The translations under genes and the position numbers were made by a program. The notes under the pieces are model-generated. The model saw only the letters and a program-made list of their open reading frames with translations. It searched no databases and was not told where the DNA came from. Source: Phaeospirillum sp. (GTDB lineage Bacteria > Pseudomonadota > Alphaproteobacteria > Rhodospirillales > Magnetospirillaceae). From it: DNA of 64,000 nt. Shown here in pieces: positions 57,238 to 64,000 of the stretch; positions within the stretch are counted from its first letter, which is position 1, and each line of letters starts with the position of its first letter. The DNA lies in contig JAUSFB010000029.1 in NCBI GenBank assembly GCA_030651575.1, positions 62,001 through 126,000 on the forward strand. The letters are read 5' to 3'.

Positions 57238-57928
57238 CTTCTTCGAAGGCCAGCCTGACGATTACGTCGAAGGAAACAAGGTCCCTCGTCGCTATCGCAA
57301 TCCGTTCCTGGCGCAGGCCATGTCCGAGCTGAACATGATCGATCAGATGGGCTATGGCATTCACGAGATGCATAAGGGACAGGCTCGTCGCTACTTTCCC
57401 ATGCCTGACTACGACCTTGGCGAAGCCGGAGCGGTCAGGATGACCATCTACGGCAGCGTCGTGGACACCGCCTATACACGGATGCTAATGCAAAAAGCGG
57501 ACTTGCCCTTGATCGACGCCTTGGCGCTGGATCGGGTGCAGAAGAGGTTGCCCATTCCCGACGAAGCGATAGCCCGGCTCAAACGCGCCAAGCTGATCGA
57601 GGGCCGGAAACCAAATATGCACGTCTCCGCCAAGGTGGCGGCAGTGACCGCCACCAAGGCCGACTATATCCGCACGCGCGCCCAGGATGACGAGTTCTAC
57701 ACCAAGCTGGTCACCGATTTTCTGCGCAAGTTTGGCAGCGCGAGCCGCGCTGATATCAACGCTCTCCTGATGGGGAAGCTGAGCGAGGCCCTGGACGAAC
57801 CGCAAAAAGTCAACAAGGTCAATAATCTCATCACGAAAATGCGGCGGCATGACACCATCGTCAATCAGGGGTCGGATCGAACACCGCGATGGGTACTTGC
57901 AGAGAAAATTGCAGAGAAAAAAGAGTAG
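57236..57928 (+). pseudogene. 3' fragment of a RecG-like/AlbA-type ATP-binding protein
   Basis: About 230 codons without a plausible start, matching the C-terminal part of COG2865-type proteins (RNA-binding AlbA_2 proteins with a GHKL-like core): RRYRNPFLAQAMSELNMIDQMGYGIHEMHKGQARRYFPMPDYDL, then ALDRVQKRLPI, KLIEGRKPN and TPRWVLAEK. The N-terminal AlbA/Schlafen-like part is missing. It ends 13 bases before the type III Res gene and likely was its operon partner. Confidence 0.7.
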
Positions 57929-57941
57929 GGTGCAGAGAACC

Positions 57942-60900
57942 ATGAAGCTCAAGTTCAAGAAGCAGCCCTACCAGACCGACGCGGTCGAAGCGGTGGCCGA
58001 CTGCCTGGTTGGCCAGCCGTTCGGCGCCGGCCTCAAATACCGCGTCGATCCCGGCCGCACGGCCGAAGCCAGCGGTCAGGCCCGCGCCGCCCTGGAGGTG
58101 GAAGGCTTTCGCAACCCGGATATTGTACTGCCGCCCACCCGGCTGCTGGAAAACATCCACGCCGTGCAGCGCCGTCAGAACCTGCCGCTGTCGGCGTCCC
58201 TGGTGGCAAGCCGCGCCTGCCCGCTCAATCTCGATATCGAGATGGAAACCGGTACTGGCAAAACCTATTGCTACATCAAGACGATGTTCGAGCTGAACCG
58301 GCAATACGGTTTCTCCAAGTTCATCGTCGTCGTGCCCTCCATCGCCATTCGGGAGGGCGTGCACAAGTCCTTCGAGATCACCGCCGAGCATTTCCTGGAG
58401 GAGTACGGCAAGCGCGCCCGCTTCTTCATCTACAGCTCGCGCGAGCTGCACAACTTGGAGAGCTTCTCCTCGGATGCCGGGCTGAACGTGATGATCATCA
58501 ACGTCCAAGCCTTCAACGCCACCGGCAAGGATGCCCGCCGCATTTACGAGGAATTGGACGATTTCCAGTCCCGCAAACCCATCGACGTGATTGCCGCCAA
58601 CCGGCCCATCCTCATTCTTGATGAGCCGCAGAAGATGGAAGGGGCAAAGACCCTCGACGGGATGGCCAAGTTCCGGCCGTCCCTGCTGCTGCGCTATTCC
58701 GCCACCCACAAGACCGAGCACAACAAGGTCTATCGCCTCGATGCCATCGATGCCTACAATCAAAGGCTCGTCAAGAAGATCGCCGTGCGTGGCATTACGG
58801 TTCGCGGCCTGTCGGGCACCAATGCCTACCTGTACCTGGAATCCATTGAGATTTCCAAGACCAAGCCGCCGGTGGCACGGGTGGAGATGGAAATCCGCAC
58901 CCAGTCGGGCATCAAGCGCGAGATGCGCAAGCTGACGGTGCGGGACAATCTCCATGATCGGTCCGGCGGCCTGGACCAGTACGACGGCTTCGTCGTCAGC
59001 GAGATCGACGCGGTCAGGAACACGGTCAGCTTCCTCAACGGCGTGGAAATCGAAGGTGGCCAAGCCGTGGGCGACGTCAACGAGGCCTCGTTGCGCCGCA
59101 TTCAGATTCGAGAAGCCATCAAAGCCCACTTCGAGAAGGAACGGACGCTGTTCGCCCAGGGCATCAAGGTTCTGTCCCTGTTCTTCATCGACGAGGTGGC
59201 CAAATACCGGGACTACACCCAGGCCGATGAAAAAGGCGAATACGCCAGGGTGTTTGAGGAGGAATACGAGGCGGTAAAGGCCGAGATCTTGGGTGAACTG
59301 CCCCTCGAAGGAGACGCGTGGCGGAATCACCTCGACCGGATCCAGGCGGGCAGAACCCACCAGGGCTATTTCGCCATCGACAAGAAATCCAAGCGCCTTA
59401 TCGACCCCGATGTCATTGCTCGGGGCGAGGACAAGGGGCTGTCCGACGACGTGGACGCCTACGACCTGATCCTCAAGGACAAGGAACGCTTGCTGTCATT
59501 TGAGGAGCCCGTCCGCTTTATCTTCTCGCACTCGGCCCTGCGCGAGGGCTGGGACAACCCCAACGTCTTCGTCATCTGTGCCCTGAAGTACAGCGACAAC
59601 ACCATCTCGCGCCGCCAGGAGGTGGGGCGCGGCCTGCGGCTGTCCGTCAACCAGGACGGCGACCGCATGGACAATCCCGTCACGGTCCATCACGTCAACG
59701 TGCTGACCGTGGTGGCGAGCGAGAGCTACAAGGAATTCGTCAGCGCCTTGCAGGCCGACATCGGCAAGACCCTGTCGGCCCGGCCTCGGCTGGCCGACGA
59801 AGCCTATTTCACCGGCAAGGTGCTGAAGACCGAGCATGGCGATGTGGCGGTCACCGCGCAATTGGCGAAGCTGATCCAGCGCTACCTGATCAAGAACGAC
59901 TACACCGACGACGGAGACCGGATCACCCCGGCGTACCACGACGCGGTGAAGGACGGCAGCCTGGCCCCGCTACCCCCGGAACTGGCCCCCCATGCCGCCG
60001 CCGTCCACCAACTGATCGGCACCGTTTTCAGCGACGCGCAGTTGCCGCAGATCGAGGACGACCGGAAAGCCAAGTCCAACCCCCTCAACGCCAACTTCCA
60101 CAAGAAGGAGTTCCAGGAGTTGTGGGGGCGGATCAACCACAAGGCCATCTACGCGGTCCAGTTCGATACTGCGGAGCTTGTCGGCAAGTGCATCCGGACC
60201 CTGGATAGCGAGCTGAAGGTCAGTCCGCTCCAGTACCACATCGTTGCCGGGGAACAGGAAGACCAGGCCACCTACGACTCGATTCGGAACGGCGAAGCCT
60301 TCCGCGTGCGGGAAACCACCACGCAGACGCACAACGCCTCAATTCATTCCGCAGTTACCTACGACCTTGTCGGCAAGTTGGCGGAGGCGACAACCCTGAC
60401 CCGCGCCACTATGGCGGCCATCCTTCAGGGCATTTCGCCCGTGGTTTTCGCCCAATACCGAACCAACCCCGAGGACTTCATCCAGCAGGCCGGACGCCTG
60501 ATCAACGAGCAGAAGGCCACGGTGATCGTCGAGCACCTGACCTATGATCCGACCGGCGATACCTACGGCGCCGACATCTTCACCCAGGACAAGAACCGCG
60601 ACGACTTTTCCAAGGCGATCAAGACCGACCGACACGTCTTCGACTACGTGTTCACCGACTCAAAGATCGAACGCGATTTCGTCGCCGAGCTTGATGCCAG
60701 CCAGGAGGTGGTCGTCTACGCCAAGCTCCCTCGCGGATTCGCCATCCCCACCCCGGTCGGCAACTACAACCCCGATTGGGCAATTGCTTTCAAGCAGGGG
60801 ACGGTCAAGCACATCTACTTCGTGGCGGAGACCAAAGGCTCCATGTCATCGATGGAACTGAAGCTCATAGAGAACAGCAAGATCGCCTGCGCCAGGAAGT

Positions 60901-60983
60901 TTTTCGCCAAGATCACGTCGGATCAGGTGAAGTACGACGTGGTGAACAGCTTTGGGAAGTTAATGGAAGTCGTGCAGGGGTAA
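57942..60983 (+). CDS. Type III restriction enzyme, Res subunit
   Basis: A 1013-residue protein. The helicase part has motif [12 protein letters not shown]-like [18 protein letters not shown], motif II DEPQ ([12 protein letters not shown]), motif III YSATHK, and motif [19 protein letters not shown]. The C-terminal PD-(D/E)XK nuclease shows [10 protein letters not shown] and [10 protein letters not shown]. Type III Res translocates and cuts DNA only together with a Mod methyltransferase, which is not in the window, so it may be an orphan. The frame appears intact over its full length. The start at 57942 follows GCAGAGAACC. Confidence 0.9.
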   Translation: MKLKFKKQPYQTDAVEAVADCLVGQPFGAGLKYRVDPGRTAEASGQARAALEVEGFRNPDIVLPPTRLLENIHAVQRRQNLPLSASLVASRACPLNLDIEMETGTGKTYCYIKTMFELNRQYGFSKFIVVVPSIAIREGVHKSFEITAEHFLEEYGKRARFFIYSSRELHNLESFSSDAGLNVMIINVQAFNATGKDARRIYEELDDFQSRKPIDVIAANRPILILDEPQKMEGAKTLDGMAKFRPSLLLRYSATHKTEHNKVYRLDAIDAYNQRLVKKIAVRGITVRGLSGTNAYLYLESIEISKTKPPVARVEMEIRTQSGIKREMRKLTVRDNLHDRSGGLDQYDGFVVSEIDAVRNTVSFLNGVEIEGGQAVGDVNEASLRRIQIREAIKAHFEKERTLFAQGIKVLSLFFIDEVAKYRDYTQADEKGEYARVFEEEYEAVKAEILGELPLEGDAWRNHLDRIQAGRTHQGYFAIDKKSKRLIDPDVIARGEDKGLSDDVDAYDLILKDKERLLSFEEPVRFIFSHSALREGWDNPNVFVICALKYSDNTISRRQEVGRGLRLSVNQDGDRMDNPVTVHHVNVLTVVASESYKEFVSALQADIGKTLSARPRLADEAYFTGKVLKTEHGDVAVTAQLAKLIQRYLIKNDYTDDGDRITPAYHDAVKDGSLAPLPPELAPHAAAVHQLIGTVFSDAQLPQIEDDRKAKSNPLNANFHKKEFQELWGRINHKAIYAVQFDTAELVGKCIRTLDSELKVSPLQYHIVAGEQEDQATYDSIRNGEAFRVRETTTQTHNASIHSAVTYDLVGKLAEATTLTRATMAAILQGISPVVFAQYRTNPEDFIQQAGRLINEQKATVIVEHLTYDPTGDTYGADIFTQDKNRDDFSKAIKTDRHVFDYVFTDSKIERDFVAELDASQEVVVYAKLPRGFAIPTPVGNYNPDWAIAFKQGTVKHIYFVAETKGSMSSMELKLIENSKIACARKFFAKITSDQVKYDVVNSFGKLMEVVQG

Positions 60984-60989
60984 AATACT

Positions 60990-61365
60990 GTGCGACACTC
61001 TGGAAAAACCGCCCGGGCAACACGCAACGCGCCAATAGAGCCGGCCTTGGGATGGACCTATCTATCACGCGAAGCGCTGGCGCGCGCCAAGGCGCAGATG
61101 GACGAAGAATCCATGGGCGTGCGCGATGAGATCGGCTTCCTGACGATCCATCAGCGTTATGCTGACCTCTTCTTTCCAGGCACATCGGTGCTGCACACCC
61201 GCGCCCGCTACGCGCTTTTCGTACCTTGGCTGTTCGAGGATCTGGCGGGCCTGACGGGGCCGGCCGCCGTGCGTGCTTTGCGCGAGCGCGAAAGGCTACT
61301 TGCAGGTCGTCTCAAGGATGCAGGCGAATCTCAGGTGATTGGGGGGCGCGTCTTCCCCAAAGCCG
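60990..61365 (+). pseudogene. 5' fragment of a DUF6361-like gene
   Basis: From a GTG at 60990 about 125 codons read LGWTYLSREALARAKAQ, then GVRDEIGFLTIHQRYADLFFPGTSVLHTRARYALFVPWLFEDL, which matches the N-terminal part of DUF6361 proteins. The match stops near VIGGRVFPKA, around a third of the expected length. Beyond this the frame continues in noncoding-like residues to a stop at 61460, while the next gene's coding frame takes over. A deletion has joined two genes. Confidence 0.7.
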
Positions 61366-62472
61366 GCGCGGCGCGTGCTGCTGACGACAATGCACGAGAT
61401 CGAGCGGATCGGCCCATCACTGGCGGGGTTCGACGATCTGCTCGCGCTGGACGCGCCTGATTATCTGATCGGCGATCCCGAGCGTGGCCAGCAGCCCGCA
61501 GCGGCGGACGTCGGCCCGACCGACGATGAGGAAGAAGAGGTAGGCCGCGGACTGCATGCCAAGCTGCTGTTCATGCGGTCCGGGCGCAAGCGGACGCTGT
61601 GGTTGGGAAGCGCAAACGCGACCTTGCGCGCCTGGACTGGACGCAACGCCGAGGTCACCGCTGAGCTGCTCGTGACCGAGTTGGTCGAAAAAGGGCTGAA
61701 GGCGCTTCTCGGTTCTGCCCGGCTCGTTGAGCCGCCCAGCATGGAACATTCGCCCGATGCAGCGGCTCAGGAAGAGGAAGCACTCGAACGGGCGCGCGCC
61801 CAGGTGGCGGCGCGATGGGCGGCGGAGCTTAGCATCGACGACGAAGGTGTGCGCCTCACCCATCAGTCCGATCACCACCCTCGCGGGCCACATCCCGATG
61901 AGCCTGACATTGCGCTGGAAGTGGGCGCGCTTCACGGCGAGCTCGTGGCTTGGCCAGTGCAGCAAGCGATTGTGCATCTGGGACAAGTCGTCCCAGCAGA
62001 GCGAAGCGAGTTCGTGCGCTTGCGAGTCAGCCGTGGGGACAAAGGCCTCTCATGGCTGCAACGAGCGCCGGCAGAGCCGCCATTCGGGGAGGATCGCGAC
62101 CGTGCCGCATTCGTGCGCTTTCTCGGTGCCAGAGGGTTCCTCCTTTGGCTGGCCGGATTGCTGGCGGATGATGATCGGCAGGGTGAAGGAGACTGGACGA
62201 ACGACGAAATGCAGGAACGGACCAGCTTGGAACGGAACCCGACGCTCGATACCTCGCTGCCGACCCTGGAGGAAATGTTGGCGGCATGGGCGCGCGATCC
62301 GGACAAGTTCCGCGAGATCGAGCGAAGGGTTTCCCAATATCTGCCGGCCGTACTTGAGCAGGCCGGGCGGGAGGATCCACAAACCGCAGAGATGCTGAGA
62401 CGCTTTGACAAGTTGTGGGGCAAGCTCCGGAGCGGGCTCGGCAACGCCGAAATAAAGGGCAAACGCCGATGA
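61339..62472 (+). pseudogene. 3' fragment of a phospholipase-D-like protein
   Basis: About 375 codons in the second frame, from ARRVLLTTMHEIERIGPSL on. The PLD nuclease motif is GLHAKLLFMRSGRKRTLWLGSANATLRAW, an HxK...GSxN form. The usual N-terminal half with a second HKD site is absent. An open TTG at 61339 is probably not the original start. It ends ATGA-like four bases into the helicase gene (62469-62472), so the cassette was one operon. Confidence 0.72.
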
Positions 62473-64000
62473 GCACGCCCAAGCCGTTCCAGGAAGCCGC
62501 CATCAATGCTGCGCTCGCGACCTTCGGCGACCTGGCGGGTCGCCGCCGCTTTCTGGTCGCCGATGAGGTCGGTCTCGGGAAGACCGTCGTGGCGAAGGAA
62601 CTGGCTCGCCACATGTCCGAAGATGGCCGCCGGCCTTTGGTGATCTACTATATCGCCAACGGTCATGCGGTCTCGCACCAGAACAAGGGCCGCGTCGTTG
62701 GTTTCCTCAATGATGCACAACGTAAGGCCGCAATCGCCACACCGGATCGACTTTCGTTGATTGCGATCGCAAAGCGGCCCGATAATCCCGTTCTTATCTA
62801 TGCACTGTCTCCCGCGACGTCCTTTCCGGGTGCGCGTGCACGCCTCACGGGAGGGCGAAAGGAAGAGCGAGCTTTCCTGAAGGTGTTGCTCGAGCAGACC
62901 TATCCCGCTTTCTCCCGCGATCTTGATCCGGACATATTGCGGCTGAGTGCCCGAGGGTCGTGGGACGGGGCCATCAAGTGCGCGGAGACCAAATTCGCGG
63001 ATTCGCCGCCCCATCTGCGCCAGCGGTTTCGCGAAGCCCTGGCGGCCGAATTCGGCGCGCCGGTACGCACGATGCTCGATCTGGCAGTACATGGTGATGC
63101 GGGCAGAAAAATAAAGCCCCTCAAGCCAACCACCTTCGTTGGCCGCCTCCGGCGCGCCTTGGCACTGGCGACGCTCCACCACCAGCCGCCCGATCTGGTC
63201 GTTCTTGATGAGTTTCAGCGCTACCGCCAGATTCTCGACGAGAAGGACGCCGATCCGCTTCTTAAGGCGCTTTTGGAACCTGAAGGCTCGGGTGTCCCAC
63301 CAGCGACCTTACTGCTCAGCGCAACGCCTTATCGCCTTCTGAGCACTCGGTGGGAGGAGGCGCGCGGCGCACTTGCTCACGCGGAACTCTTGGAACTGAT
63401 CGAGTTTCTTGCCGGCCCCGATGTTCGCGAGCGCGCGAAGACGCTTTTTTCCGATTTCGGTGACAAGCTGCGTGACATTGTGGCGCATGCCGACGCGAGC
63501 CATCCCGAGTTGAGGGGCGAGGTTGCAGAAGCCGCCAGGCTTCGAGATGAGCTTCGCGGCCTGCTGACGCCCGTCATGTCGCGTACAGAGCGGGACAGCG
63601 TGGCGTCTGCCGATCCGCTCGCAGCAACCCGATTCCTTGATGCGGACCCATCGCCCGATGGATTTTCTGGTCTATCGGCATCTCGTGGAGAGTTTCACCG
63701 AGCAGATGCGTTATGAGGCGCTGCCATATTGGTCCTCGGTTCCGCTGCCAGCCCAGTCCCTCGGTCCCCGCTATGCAGCTTGGAAGCGCGCAAAAATCAA
63801 GGGAGCGCCGAAGCTCACTCGGATGACGCGCGAGCGTCGCAACAAACTCGATGCGCCAACGGCATGGCCTGACGCGAAGCTTCGCGCGCTCAGCAGCGTC
63901 GCTCCTCCCAAGCTGCTGTCGCTTCCTTGGGTCGCCCCCTCATTCCCCTGGTGGCCGCTTGGCGGAGGTTGGAAAAGCCAGGCAGCGGATCCCAAACTCC
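62469..64000 (+). pseudogene. SNF2/superfamily II helicase, frameshifted and cut by the window end
   Basis: The ATG at 62469 opens a helicase with motif I ADEVGLGKTVVAKELARHM, motif II DEFQ (VVLDEFQRY) and motif III LLSATPYRLL. The frame breaks near 63655: the original frame closes at 63716, while the +1 frame continues as MDFLVYRHLVESFTEQMRYEALPYWSSVPLPAQSL to the window end. Codon use is less GC-biased than in the core. It is the third gene of a DUF6361/PLD/helicase cassette. Frameshift is likely a mutation, though a sequencing error cannot be excluded. Confidence 0.75.

Noticed and set aside
57899-57939. Three copies of GCAGAGAA around the Res start
   Set aside because: The first two encode the lysine/glutamate-rich end of the upstream fragment and the third is the ribosome site; too short to call a repeat element.

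Overview
The window is high-GC, densely coded DNA from an alphaproteobacterium, most likely a Magnetospirillum/Paramagnetospirillum-type member of the Rhodospirillales. This is judged from gene content only: nif accessory genes, an alphaproteobacterial hisG-hisD-UPF0262-LMW phosphatase-infA-maf string, NDUFA12 next to two MCE (MlaD-like) proteins and a DUF2155 protein, a B12-dependent class II ribonucleotide reductase, an aapJQMP amino-acid transporter, and a sigma-54 promoter in front of the flagellar hook gene.

Layout. 1-1.8 kb: end of a nif operon (probable nifB end, fdxN, nifZ, nifT, SIR2-like gene). 1.8-4.1 kb: a PAS-GGDEF protein and a wrecked HD-GYP gene. 4.2-11.1 kb: housekeeping genes (nadE, ChaC-like, bluB, a flavoprotein, a HerA-like ATPase). 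11.2-16.1 kb: flgE, a PilZ protein and a divergent partner-switching module (STAS / HATPase / receiver-PP2C). 16.1-19.4 kb: rarD with a coupled small membrane protein, and an EnvZ/OmpR-type pair. 19.6-25.2 kb: histidine genes, infA, maf and a Pit/DUF47 phosphate pair. 25.3-29.3 kb: a glycosyltransferase-like membrane protein with an 11-G tract, aat, and the DUF2155/MCE/MCE/NDUFA12 cluster. 29.3-33.4 kb: nrdJ with a folded leader and a strong terminator. 33.4-46.6 kb: binding proteins, a second GGDEF protein, a PaaI-PaaJ-PaaK phenylacetate cluster, hrpB, a cytochrome c, a TAXI binding protein, a CHAP protein, a LuxR-type regulator with a degenerate receiver, a ferritin-like protein and a DsrC-like protein. 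46.7-53.6 kb: aapJQMP, PilZ, thioesterase and parE.

From about 53.6 kb to the end the DNA changes character. It is a mosaic of broken genes and mobile DNA: a complete IS630-family element sitting in a doubly frameshifted serine resolvase, a res-like palindrome, a 3' gene fragment, a small-gene run (unknown, TSCPD domain, truncated ASCH), the 3' fragment of a RecG-like/AlbA-type gene, an apparently intact type III restriction Res subunit with no Mod gene in view, and a three-gene cassette (DUF6361-like, phospholipase-D-like, helicase) that has lost material at a deletion junction and by frameshift. I read this as a decayed defence/mobile island.

Two themes link the rest. Cyclic-di-GMP and switch signalling recur (two GGDEF proteins, two PilZ proteins, one dead HD-GYP gene, a STAS/PP2C module). 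Cobalamin links BluB, which makes the lower ligand of B12, to NrdJ, which needs B12. The most promising undescribed items are the structured leader upstream of nrdJ, the poly-G tract in the membrane glycosyltransferase-like gene, the DsrC-like protein lacking the C-terminal cysteine, the stand-alone TSCPD protein that resembles the NrdJ tail, and the decayed DUF6361/PLD/helicase cassette.
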